Part shown: positions 53,831 to 64,000 of the stretch, piece by piece
How the letters are laid out: the number at the start of each line of letters is the position of its first letter
Numbering within the stretch: position 1 is the stretch's first letter
DNA from: Ilyonectria destructans
Lineage: Eukaryota > Ascomycota > Sordariomycetes > Hypocreales > Nectriaceae
Reading direction: 5' to 3'
DNA: 64,000 nt
NCBI GenBank assembly: GCA_020740775.1
Contig: JAHEWK010000001.1
Span: 372,001-436,000 of the forward strand
Program-made: the position numbers and the translations under genes
Notes under the pieces: model-generated
Seen by the model: the letters and a program-made list of their open reading frames with translations, nothing else
What the model was told of the DNA's origin: nothing
The model's database searches: none

Positions 53831-56800
53831 TGGGACCCCTTAGAGATCTATTTAATTAAATAGTATTAGCTGAGAGGTTTATTATTTTTGCTTAATTGGG
53901 CTATTTATCCAGATTTTAATTCTAATCCTACCTACTCTTTCCGTTATAATACTATTGCCATTATTATAGCTCTGCCTCTAGGTGGGTTGTATATTCTTAG
54001 TGTTCTCTATCCCCACTCTTACTTAATAACTGTATTTATAGAAGAAATAAATTTAAAGATAACCTTCTATTTTTTATTTTAATATATATAAGTAGAAATA
54101 TAAATTGCACTGTTAAAACTCTACTATTTTAACAGCTAGATTACTAGTACAGTCTTATAATATTATCTATTATCTGCTTTATTAGAGTTTTAAAGCAGTT
54201 ATCTTAATATTTTATTTCTATACTACTAAAGAGTAAAATATACTATACCTATTTTATCTTAATATAATTTTTAGATAATATATATAAATATAGATACTAA
54301 TTGCTTAAAACTTACTTTTATTAAGCTGAATCTAACTGATAGAGATAGTATAATATTTAAGATACTCTTCTACTAGTTAGTTTTATCTTTAGCAGCAGGA
54401 TTATAGTAGAGATATCTCTATACTCTTTAATACTATTAGTATCTGTTTTTTATAATTAACCTTCTATTTAATATTTTTAATTAATAATAAAATATATTAG
54501 AATAAGTATAAAATAAATATCTCTTCTGTATCTTATTAATTACAACTCTTACTATTAATTAATATATATATTATTCTGTGTATTCTTATTATTAATTTAT
54601 TATTAATCTTTTTTTTTTTTACCTTACTCTCTAAATTTAACTAATACTTAAAAGACCCCTTTAACCTTAACTCTATAAACTACACTAATCTATTAGAAGT
54701 ACTTTTTATATATTTTCTCCAGCAGTTTAGATATTCTATTCTTATTATCCTACTTATAAAAGTATATAAAGTTAAATAGAATAAGCTGAGCAGTTTAGGT
54801 AAGTGCAGATAAGTTGCTATTAAAGTTTCCTGGCTTATACTAAATACCCTATTTAAACTACTTTCTATTTTTTGCCTCCTGCTATTTTAAGGTCTTCTTC
54901 CAGCTGAGTATAGTTTAGAAGCTTTATATAGCAGACTGAAATAGCCTGCTTCTAACTGTCTAGCAGATCAGGGCTATATAGCAGTTATAAATAATATACT
55001 TCAGCTTAATATTACACTTATTATTATTATTTTCCTCTCTATCGGCTGGCTTTTCCTTTATCCTCTTATCTTATTCTTATAGGACATTAATAATACTTTT
55101 TATAGCTTACTGCTGCTAAGGTATTAATTCGATAATATCCCGCGGCAATATTTAGTTCTTATTCTCCCTTATAAAGTGACCATCCTTATAGAATATAACC
55201 CGATAATAGTAAATAAGAAGCTACTTTATCCTCCGGAAGTATAAGGTCAGTGAGGATTCATTCTTAAAACTGCAGGACCCACCGGGCTTATTATTACTCA
55301 AGCTGCTAGTATTATAAAACTTATTTAAGCTTTTAGCCTGCTGCTATATTATCTTTCTATTAAGTAACTTATTGCTGCAGAGCCTATATATATCCCTAAG
55401 AGTAGCCTCAGCTACAATAAGAATATAGATAAGATCTAAATCTTCCTCCCCTTTACTGCTACTATTTCCATCTAGAAGTTTCTTTAGCAGCAGTAAGTAT
55501 AATAACTGGATCTCAGCATCCTAAAGCCTCTATATATAGGTAGGGAATTCGGTATAGACGAGCTATAGAATTCAGTCTGCTTATTACTCCCGGACATTCT
55601 GTACGACCCCAGCCTACTCCTCTAGGTTGCAGAATGCCTGGGCTAGGTCTGCTTTCAGCTTATTAAATAGCTTTCCCTCTTTCTGTAATAGCAGCAGGAG
55701 GAATTTAAGGCCCGATACTGCCTCTAATAGTAAAAATAGCAATAAGGATTTTTAATAATAAAATAATTAATAAAGATAGTAAGATTCTTAATTAGCTAGT
55801 AGGGTTTTATTCTATCTGGCCTTTACTCTTAGAGTTTTTTTTTACTAGATATAGGTTATAACTTAATAGTTATTTTTAGCTTGTTACCTTTTATTTAGTA
55901 TAGCTTAACCTATAGGTAGCTTCTCTAACTTACTATCTTAAGATCTAAATATATTCTATATAGCTAGTAGATAATAACTTAATAGTTAGAGTTATAATAG
56001 AGAGTATCTAATATTATACTTTTAGTATAGTATATAAGTATATATAAATATATATAAAGAGTAAGTAAGAATTTAAAAAAGAATAAGAGAATAAATAAAT
56101 AAAGGGAGAAAGAAAGAGAAGAATAGTTAGTTAGTTCTTTATTTTACTTTTTAAAGTTAATTCCCCCCTTTTTTTTATTCTTTTAATAAACTTTCTAAAA
56201 AATATAAAAAGCTAATTACTTATCTTTACTTTATATATAAGTAAATATAAAGTTAACTATAAGGCTTTTAAGCTAAAGAACTTCTAAGAGTATAAATATA
56301 CTTCTCTCTTTTTAATAGATATCTCTCTTTACTTTCTAATATTAGAATTAGACTTCTATTTTATCTTTCTATAGATAACTTAGATATATATATATATATA
56401 TATATTTCCTTATTATTATTATTATTATAGCCTAATGTTTTATATTTAGTTTTGCTTTTATTTACTTATTACTTATTTCCATTTTAGACCAATCAGCTTT
56501 AACCCTTTCACTTAAATCACCTTTTACTTCACTCTACTGCTGTAAGCTATCAAGCTATATCATTCCCCAAGTAAATTACGCTCTGCGAGGTACCTGCAAA
56601 CCCGACTGGGGTCTGACCTTTTACTGAAAGGTCGTCCAGCAATAGTGGCTAGAGGTTCGACAAGATTGGGATAGGGAGGTTGGTGGCAGAATGCTTAGCC
56701 TAATTAACACGCGACAAAGATGACAACGTCATCACCAAGTGCTACTCGGAAGTGCAATTATCTGCCGCCGTTAATGAGCATTGTGAGAGGCGCACCTACG

Positions 56801-56884
56801 GGACTATAAACATCACAGGTCTATTGGCAGGCAAAAGTCCCTCCTAATATCTAATCTTGAAAACACGATGTTTATTGTGTTATT
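53831..56884. other. Long AT-rich, RIP-like degraded block
   Basis: About 3 kb, extremely AT-rich, with microsatellites such as (TA)n and (TTA)n near 56388-56427. No intact gene. A long stop-interrupted but otherwise coherent frame at about 54669-55760 is listed separately. Confidence 0.6.
54669..55760 (+). pseudogene. RIP-like mutated coding relic, function unknown
   Basis: One frame can be followed for roughly 360 codons in which nearly all breaks are TAA or TAG, as expected if CAA, CAG or TGG codons were mutated. Less damaged stretches read like protein, such as LPDILYDPSLLL and REFGIDEL. The local GC content is higher than in the flanks. I do not recognise the family securely; it was probably a transposon gene or a captured host gene. 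Confidence 0.35.
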
Positions 56885-58180
56885 CTATGAGTACTCTACT
56901 TCAATCTTAAACTCATCATCCTTATCATCATTTAGAGTAACTTTAATACCCCATCCAGACACTTCATAGGATTTCGTGCCACTCACAGACAGAGTTGCAT
57001 CATTCATGGGCTCCCACCCACTTACTTCGCTACCGCAACTGTCTGATCCAGGCGTGGCATCAAGAACGCGAATCGGTCCCTCTCCTGTTGAGCGGGTCGT
57101 GTCGATCGTGTAGAGGAGGACACCAGGGGCACAGATCTTTTCATCTGCGCCTTTGGCGGTGCGAGCTTCAGCAACAAGAGCAGAAGTCTTGTTCGCTGCT
57201 ACTACCACAGCCTTGGTACCGCCCTGAGTCTCCAGAGGTGTGAGAGTATGTCTGGTAGTACCGTGTTCGAGAATACAGTCGACATCCTCGTCGGCCAACC
57301 ATCCTAGCCTCCACTTATCCCAGGCGAAGAAATCAGGGGCAATTCCCCCGACATTGCCCATGACACTATAGCCGCCCACGTATTCGCCAGTAGGAAAGTT
57401 TATATCCAGAGGGTACAAGTCGGGTAGACACATGGAGTGGCCAGTCTCGTGGTTGAGCGCCTTGTGACCCCAGGAGTTATATGGATCAACGCCGAAGGTA
57501 ATGGCCCTTTTGGATACGAAGGTATTGTTTCTCGTGAAGGCGCCGAATGCCGAGGCCAATGAGCGACTCAACCATGCCGCATTGCGTGTAGGTACAACAT
57601 AGAGGATATCCGTCACGACGGGCGGTGGGTTCTCGCCGTTGTTCATGTATGCGTCCAAAGCGTCCTCGATGTAGGCGTAATGTTGCTGGTTGCTTAAACC
57701 CGAGTCCCAACCGTATGACTCTGCGGAGTTCGGCATGCGGTAAAACTTGGAAGTATCGGCGGTAATGTTGAGGTCAAGCTGACCATGGCTGGTTTCCTGG
57801 AACCACTCGTTTGAGTCAGGAACCAACAGATCGTACGCGTCTTGAGGAGATTCCCCTTCGAGGGCCTCTGCGTCAGAAAAGTCGACAAAGATCATATGAC
57901 CCTGAATTGTACCCTTGCTATGAACACAGTCGCTCATAAAACCATGTCCAACGCTCATCCATGCGAAGTCATGTCTGGGTAGCTTACATGTCGGAACCCA
58001 AGGAGTGTCGTCTTCGGGGATGGTTCCGTTGGTAGATCCGGTCCCGTTCGTAGGCGCGCTCGGATCGAAGGGGTGTGTCTGGTTGGTAGGCTGAGTCTGA
58101 TTGTTTGCTGACAATTGACGAACTCGAGTTGACGCTGCAGCGGGCAATAGCAGCGACAGCAGAGAAGCCTTGGACAACAT
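56885..58180 (-). CDS. Secreted M6-like metalloprotease
   Basis: An intact 431-residue single-exon gene. It begins with a signal peptide (MLSKASLLSLLLPAAAS), then an Asn/Thr/Pro-rich linker with several NxT/S sites. The zinc-protease signature HETGHSMCLPD (HExxH) lies near residue 244, and GGYSVMGNVGG further on fits a Met-turn. The layout resembles the M6/immune-inhibitor-A-like peptidase family found in fungi and bacteria. It should be an extracellular endopeptidase. It stands alone between RIP-degraded blocks and inside the segment that appears inverted between two transposons, yet its frame is clean, so it is probably under selection or recently placed. Confidence 0.85.
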   Translation of the reverse strand: MLSKASLLSLLLPAAASTRVRQLSANNQTQPTNQTHPFDPSAPTNGTGSTNGTIPEDDTPWVPTCKLPRHDFAWMSVGHGFMSDCVHSKGTIQGHMIFVDFSDAEALEGESPQDAYDLLVPDSNEWFQETSHGQLDLNITADTSKFYRMPNSAESYGWDSGLSNQQHYAYIEDALDAYMNNGENPPPVVTDILYVVPTRNAAWLSRSLASAFGAFTRNNTFVSKRAITFGVDPYNSWGHKALNHETGHSMCLPDLYPLDINFPTGEYVGGYSVMGNVGGIAPDFFAWDKWRLGWLADEDVDCILEHGTTRHTLTPLETQGGTKAVVVAANKTSALVAEARTAKGADEKICAPGVLLYTIDTTRSTGEGPIRVLDATPGSDSCGSEVSGWEPMNDATLSVSGTKSYEVSGWGIKVTLNDDKDDEFKIEVEYS

Positions 58181-59134
58181 GATGGGCGTCTCTGAAACTC
58201 TGAGCGCTCAATGCTCTTGAAACTCGATGTTGGGTTTCCATGTCGTCTTATATAGACCATCTTGATATCCCAATCTCGCCAACGGACGCTAGGTCCGGCA
58301 GTTGGCACCCTAATTGTACTAGTTTACCTTGGCAAGATCCAAAAAAGAGGAGCTTTAAAATCATCAGGACGCGGGATACGAAGGTTTGAAACCGTAACTT
58401 TAAGCAAACCCCTGCTTAGCTCGCTCAAACACGAAAAGTTATTTTGGGAAATGGAGAAATAACGGCGAGCCCGACGATTCCGCGCACGTGAGGTGCCATC
58501 GAGCAATGCGACTGCAAAATGATATAGTATAGTAGAGCATCTAGAGTATAGTTATATCCATCTGGATAAGTTAAACGCAGTTAGACTTAAAGAAAGAGCC
58601 AGGCTTTAGTTTGTATTCTAGAAAACTAATTAAGATATATTAATTCTTAAAGTAAGTAATATAAAGTTTATTAATAATATTATATCTTAAGTAATTAAAG
58701 ATTAATTATTTAATATTAAAAATAGAAGCTAATGGATTTTTAGTATATTTATATACTTATTATTAAGAGGTTAGGGTGCCCTAGTATATATACCCAGAGG
58801 GGGGACTAGAAGCTTAACAGTAAAAAAAATCTACTAATAATAGTATTAATAATACAGACTATACACCCAGTCTATTTAAAGGTTAACAATTACTTTATAT
58901 ACTTATTATATTTTATTATATTTTAAAAATAAATATTAATATACTTAATAACTGAGTGCTATTACAGCCCGAGTTGGAATTAGGCAGTTATAACTAGCAG
59001 AACTATAACGTACCTACTTTTTTATATAATATAAACTTCAAGACTTATCTATATAAATAAGCTAGAGCACCCAGCTTACTATCTTATAATAAGCTATAAG
59101 ATCGAACTTACTCTTACTCAGTAAGCCTATATAA
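58181..59134. other. AT-rich degraded DNA with dispersed repeat copy B
   Basis: After the protease promoter the sequence becomes AT-rich with many stops. It holds repeat copy B at 58761-58888. No gene. Confidence 0.55.
58761..58888 (-). repeat. Dispersed repeat, copy B (inverted relative to copy A)
   Basis: Matches 49093-49222 in reverse orientation, including the CCCCCC box and the poly-T stretch. It lies inside the segment that appears inverted; undoing that inversion would put both copies in the same direction. Confidence 0.7.
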
Positions 59135-59432
59135 TGTCACGACCCATGTACACCTCGGGTAGGTGGCAGGCGGTCGGGACTGGCAGTATTCTAGTATCTA
59201 TAATTTTTAGCCAACCAGAACGAGATCGCGGGATTACCTTTGTGATCCTACAATCCTGGATTGCTGGATTACTTATACAATCTAACGATCCATCTAAGTA
59301 TATAGACAACAGAGTAGCATACATTCTCAATAAGCAGCTACTCAGCTTTTAATATAACTTGGTTACCTCACTTATTTTAACTCACTATGCATTACTGTGC
59401 TTGACTATTACCAGACGTAATATTTACCCAAT
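59135..59432 (+). repeat. Possible Gypsy-type LTR fragment
   Basis: Begins TGTCACGACCC, the usual start of many fungal Ty3/Gypsy LTRs, and is more GC-rich than its surroundings. It runs to the TA flank of transposon copy 2; the 3' LTR end was not identified. Confidence 0.35.
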
Positions 59433-59433
59433 A

Positions 59434-61309
59434 AGTCGGACCACCCATTAGCTGACCGACCCCTTACCTGACCGCCCCACTTACATAACAACTAAAATCG
59501 CAATTCAACTTCACTTATAGATAAAATAACAACTAAAAGACCTAATTGGTCTATTTCAACTGATTTTTAATAAACTAACTAATTAAATTTCTAAATATTA
59601 AAAATTCAACCAATAAGAACGAAGAAAAAACAAGCTATTCTGAATCTTCAACCTTAGGCGTTTTTATTTGCCTTCTTGCCCTCTTAACATTCCGGATATC
59701 TTAAAATAGCCTATTTGGGTCTTTATAAACCTATCCTCTTTTTCTAGCCTTTAATTGGCTTGAATTTTAATCTTGAACTTTGATTTTTTCTTCTAATTGG
59801 GCAATTTAAAACTGGAGCCTATTAAATCCCTTACTAATAGTCTGTAATAGCTATCTTATAGTTAGGCTAGCTAGTATTTCCTTCTTATAAGAATAGACTA
59901 ATAAAGCAATATCTCTCAAATTACTAGAGGTTATAAAAGGGATAATTTCAAACCTCTAATTTATTTTTAGAGAAATAGAAGCTTCTAATTGGACTGTAAT
60001 TATATTGTTAGAGTTGTAAATAATAAATTTACTACCTATTAGCTTTAATATATTAATTGGCTACAACCCGGCTCCTTTTTAACCTAATAAGGTATTTTTA
60101 GTAGTAAGAGCCTTCTTTTTTGCCTTAAAATAGTAAGTAAGAAAGTCTTCCTTTCTAGTTGGGCTAATATCAGTAAGGGGATTAGCTAGTGTTAAGGCAG
60201 CTTAATATATAGCTTTAAGTGGCCTAAAGACTGATATATTAAGAGGCTAAAGAATATAGCTTATATAAGGCAGTAAATAGAGTAAATAGACCCTATTAGT
60301 TATATAAATATATATAAAATCAGGCGTTATATATAATCTATATCTATCTAGGATAAGGAGCCTCTTCTTATTAGTTCGGGCTGGCTTAGAGCCTGAAAGG
60401 AAGACTTCCTGCAGCTAAGTAAGGCTAATTTTATTATTAGTCCAGCCCTTATCAGATAATATAAATTTCCAATTAGTTAGAAAGTCTAATTCCTCTGGAA
60501 ACTATTAATATTAGATATATTTGCCTTTAAAGATAACTAATAGATTAAGGTATCTTCCTATTGCAGAAATAGCCTTAAGAATAGTTATCTAATTAAGGTT
60601 ATATAGCTATTTCTTAATTATCAATTAGAGCTCTAATTGGCTAACTATAAGTCTATTAGTTTCAAGCCCTTAGAAGACTCTAGTTTTATTAAAATTCTAA
60701 CAGTTATATAGAGGGATTAATTTAACCTCTAATTAATCTAATAGATTATAGAACCCATAAATAGCAGCTGGATTTACTCTATTTATCCTTTTCCAGTTAA
60801 TTCCCTTTCCTTTAAGTATTTTTATTTACTAGTTACAGTATAGGAAGCCAGTTATTTAGTGCTTTTTAAGTTATCAGTTGATACTACTTTCGCCTAATAA
60901 GAAAGTTACTAACTTCCGGATCTGGCTATAAGTTAATACTATTCCGAGCTTATCTTATAAGATAAGCCAATTACAGAGCTAATCTTCCTGGTTCTTAGAA
61001 AGCACCTAATGCTATTTGTAGGCTTTATTGCAGCTTGGGACGCTATTAAGCTTGGTCCGTAGGGTTAAATAAGAAATAACGCGCTCATTGGCTGCTTTTT
61101 GCATTAATAGACCATTTTTTACATCCTGAATGGCTAGTTGGAGGTCTTCTTCGGTATATTTAGGCATAAAAATAACGAAAATAAGGTTGAATTGACCAAT
61201 TGAGTGTTATTGAAGGAAGAAACGCGTGTGGCTAGAGGCGCATTGTGGTTGACGCGTTGTAAGTGGGGCGGTTAGGTAAGGGGTCGGTCAGCTAATGGGT
61301 GGTCCGACT
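59434..61309 (-). mobile_element. Fot/pogo-type DNA transposon, copy 2 (inverted)
   Basis: Also exactly 1876 bp, with the same roughly 51-bp terminal inverted repeats and TA flanks (59432-59433 and 61310-61311). The transposase lies on the minus strand, opposite to copy 1. It differs from copy 1 mainly by transitions, consistent with RIP acting on both copies. Its right end directly adjoins the 3' half of the split membrane-protein gene. Confidence 0.93.
59635..61167 (-). pseudogene. Fot/pogo-type transposase, decayed (copy 2)
   Basis: The same 1533-nt frame as in copy 1, without indels, but interrupted by many TAA/TAG codons. Here the start ATG is kept (61167) and the first codons read MPKYTEEDLQLAIQDVKNG. 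It shows which codons of copy 1 were altered, and the other way round. Confidence 0.85.
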
Positions 61310-61802
61310 TATTTGACAAGTGTGTTCTCCAGCTATCAAAGGGTTCAGTTCTGGGGATAGTAAGTCTCTCCAACGTGGAACTACTTGGACATTTGACTCT
61401 AACATCGTGTGCAGTCTTCAGCTCAAAACTGGGATTATCGCGGCTTGCGCACCGACTCTGAAACCTCTCGTGGGCCGTTGGCTCAACATTGCGAGCAGCA
61501 AAGGATACAGCTCCAACTTTTACGGCAACGCAAGCGGGGGTCAATCGAGGCGCCGAACTGGATATATCGTGCAGACGACGCCGGTGGGGCCTAGCTACGA
61601 GCTCGATGAAAGTAAGGAAGCCTTGCCGCGAGAGACAAGCAACTTCCATGCGAGCATCAAGGGCGGCCCTCTTGCATCTGGTACGTACGGTCAACCAGAC
61701 AGCTTGGGAGAGCGATCTGGAAGTGAGGAAATGATCCTGCCCATCCCAGAAGACGGCAAGGGCATTGTCTTGAGAACAGAGGTTACCGTCCAAAGAACGT
61801 AG
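61310..61802 (+). pseudogene. PTH11/SAT4-like rhodopsin-domain membrane protein, 3' part of split gene
   Basis: Beginning 21 nt after the transposon's TA, an acceptor (TTCTCCAG) at 61332 starts exon 61333-61359; a 55-nt intron with a CTAAC branch site follows; the last exon is 61415-61802. Joined to the TT left at the end of exon 5 on the other side (51582), the reading continues FYQRVQFWG-YLQLKTGIIAACAPTLKPLVG, the last membrane helices of a fungal rhodopsin-domain protein. A Ser/Gly/Arg-rich cytosolic tail ends at a stop at 61802. The combined gene would have 392 codons, a normal length. This half has no start codon or promoter of its own. Confidence 0.85.
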
Positions 61803-62915
61803 CGAGTTTAAATGGGGTTGACAAAAGCAAGAAATGCTCTTTATCGAGTGTATGAGGCACGGGAGAGGAAACAGTTGATCAAAGCTATGATGGTTATGTG
61901 CTCCCTCAGCTTCGGTGTGCGCTGTCAAAGATTCTCGATGCTATTGGGTCCCGGCTGCCCATTCTCCGCGAGTGGCTCCACCAGTGGTCCACGCAAAGAC
62001 ACGAGTCTCGCGTCCCTTAGTTAGTTACTCTGGACGGAGTGCTCATCTACATGTTAGAGGGTGAAATGTCCAGCGTCAATGACCGTACAGGGTTAGCACA
62101 GACCTTCGTGTCAGAAGCGGGCGCTGCATTCCGCGTTCTTATCAAATAGACCGATACTGGAAGTGCGGCGCGTTATTGGGAGCAATAAAGGGTATAGATC
62201 TAAGGGGTACGTTCGGCTGCGTGCCATGACAGTCGCCGTGAGTTTTTGTGTTTGGTCATGGCACCTTTATCCTCAGTCTCATTGATTTTTGTTCTACCCA
62301 TCAAGACTTCAGGGTTGCTAGCCTTTATTTTACGGCTGGAAATGCTCCGATGTGGTATAACTCATTGAGAAATAGGGTAGCCACATGTTCAAGCCACATT
62401 ATCGATGCGTTCGACGATTTGGCAGATAAAATCACAACTACCCAATCGCCAACCGCCCTTAGTCCTCAGCTTCTAGCTTCTCGTGTGAATACGACCTTCG
62501 TTGCCCTCGCACGAAATAGTGATGTTTAGGACACCGCTAAGTCGATCCCTTTATAAAAAGCTGGAGGTGAATCTACTTGGCGACTTGTTCGCAACGAGTT
62601 TGCTGTGTTATAGCTGCTATCCCTCCCGAGGCAACAGAAACTCTGACAATATTGTAGGCCTTCCGTCTTCAGTTTCTCGTTACTTTGTAACATAAGGCTT
62701 AAGTTATATTATTCATACGATTCGTTATAATATAATCACAAAGGTTATCCCCTCAGTTATACAGATGAAAGGTTTGCGATATAGAAGACGTACTATTGCT
62801 GCAATTTACTATGTAGGGGTCTAATCTAGCGTCGATCCATCCAGACTAATGGCTTGGCGTAGGAAATTACTTTTGGGACAGTCCTCTGCATATCTAGTGG
62901 GCAATGCCACGCAGT
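61803..62915. other. Intergenic region
   Basis: About 1.1 kb of normal composition. Open frames of 64-93 codons at 61.8-62.7 kb carry no domain. No repeat noticed. Confidence 0.5.
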
Positions 62916-63772
62916 TTAGATGAAGTTGCCGCCACCCTCGCAACGGGACAAAGGTGGGTTTGCCTGCCTCTTCTCACAGTACGAGACAGCACCTTCAACC
63001 CAGCTGAGACCGTTGTAGCTTGCTGACCTGTGGCTGTCGGCGTACCAGGTTCCGACTTGCTTGATATTGCCAACACATCCAACGAACTGACGGCCACTCC
63101 GGCGCGTAACAATAGGCTTGTAGATCATGACACCACAGAAGCCGTCGTGGACTACATGGCTGTCCGACGTCGTCTGTGTAGTTGTCCATGTCCTGCTGTA
63201 GTTGATCCCCAGTGAAGAGGTTAGGCGATCCTTGACGAACGTCAAGTCAACGCCCGCGCTACCACCAATAGTATTGGCGACAGAATGGCCCGAAGCGACT
63301 GTGACGGTTAGATCACCGAAGTGAGCGCAGCCGACTGTCGACATCTGCAGGTCCCAGTCCACGAATGTGATCGTATTGTCGGTTGAAATGGAGCGGGTTT
63401 GGGAGCAAGAGGCCCGGGACTCAAGGTCACGCTCGGTGACATCGGTGGTCTCGACGGCGGGAATGTCGGAGCCATTATAGGTGACCCAAGATGGGTCCAG
63501 CTCAGGAGCCTTGAGGAGCACACCTTGCGACTCGAGCCAGGTAAAGTAGTCAGACTCCTTCACGGAATGTTCTACTTCAATAAGCAAATGTTACAATGGG
63601 GGAAAGGAATTCGCTTACGGATGCCATCAACAGGAACAATCAGATGACCGGGCTCAAGCTTTGAGCCAGGAATCCACTTCGTCGCGTTTGGGATCCCGCC
63701 ACTGTTGATAACGGCTGCACTGACGGCAGTGATCAGGAGGAGGCCGGCGAACTTGAGAGTTGAAGACGCCAT
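62916..63772 (-). CDS. Secreted effector-like protein, celp0028-like
   Basis: Exons 63772-63619 and 63574-62916, separated by a 44-nt GTAAGC..GAAG intron, encode 270 residues. A signal peptide (MASSTLKFAGLLLITAVSA) precedes a short pro-region, then a domain with Cys-containing segments ASCSQTRSISTDNTITFVDWD, TVGCAHFGDLTVTVASGHSV, GFCGVMIYKP and FVGCVGNIKQ. The pattern resembles secreted fungal proteins annotated as celp0028 effector-like; that recollection is not a database check. Probably extracellular with several disulfides. A TATATAAA box lies on the minus strand at 63880-63887. Function unknown. Confidence 0.75.
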
Positions 63773-63879
63773 GTTTGGAGAGAGTTGAATTTTTGAGAAA
63801 GAAGAACTGCGAGCTTGAAGATGTAGCTTGTAGTGATGTTCTACGAAATTATCAAGCCAGAGGGCGCGGCTTATGGTGC

Positions 63880-63887
63880 TTTATATA
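63880..63887 (-). promoter_or_regulatory. TATA box of the effector-like gene
   Basis: TATATAAA on the minus strand, about 110 bp before the ATG at 63772. Confidence 0.5.
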
Positions 63888-64000
63888 TTTCAGATAGAGC
63901 TGGTCCACTCGTCTTCTTCGATCCTACAGGACATCATGGTCCCCAAAGGATGAACGCTATTCCGAAATTAACACCAACATCGTATCTATCCAAGCAAAAC

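Noticed and set aside
61812..62695. Several plus-strand frames of 60-93 codons after the split gene
   Set aside because: No domain, no signal peptide and no consistent splice model.

Overview
The window looks like nuclear DNA of a filamentous ascomycete (Pezizomycotina, probably Sordariomycetes). Most genes have one to six short GT-AG introns of about 45-65 nt with CTRAC-like branch sites. Gene density is low, many secreted proteins are encoded, and long AT-rich blocks show the C-to-T decay expected from repeat-induced point mutation (RIP). I did not identify the species. I saw no convincing tRNA, rRNA or CRISPR.

0-23 kb: an accessory, redox-rich stretch. It holds a partial MFS transporter, a berberine-bridge-type FAD oxidase, two divergent Baeyer-Villiger-type flavin monooxygenases, a tyrosine-phosphatase-like protein, a sphingoid-base/diacylglycerol-kinase-family protein, a metallo-beta-lactamase-fold hydrolase, a two-repeat cysteine-rich secreted peptide, an intact HMG-CoA synthase and a short-chain dehydrogenase. 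No PKS, NRPS or terpene-cyclase core gene is visible, so calling it a biosynthetic cluster would be inference.

23-28 kb: decayed transposons and a small secreted protein. 28.9-35.7 kb: the most unusual coding unit, a 1157-residue four-domain fusion (SAM methyltransferase, FAD oxidase, animal-type phosphomevalonate-kinase-like P-loop domain, adenine-type phosphoribosyltransferase). It is divergent from a GTP cyclohydrolase I paralog and followed by a decayed phenol-hydroxylase-like gene. 36-40 kb: a divergent pair of glycosyltransferases (GT31-like and GT2/Cps1-like). 41-46.3 kb: two damaged genes, a TPR-CHAT protein with several frame breaks and a tyrosinase with one premature stop.

48-61.3 kb: an AT-rich, RIP-degraded block. 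It holds two 1876-bp Fot/pogo-type DNA transposons in opposite orientation, each flanked by TA. A PTH11/SAT4-like rhodopsin-domain membrane protein gene is broken in two by this structure: its 5' five exons lie on the minus strand beside one transposon and its 3' two exons lie on the plus strand beside the other. The halves rejoin in phase inside what would be a 55-nt intron. The simplest history is insertion of one transposon into that intron, then inversion of the 7.9 kb between the two inverted copies. An intact M6-like metalloprotease gene survives inside the inverted segment. The window ends with a secreted effector-like protein gene.
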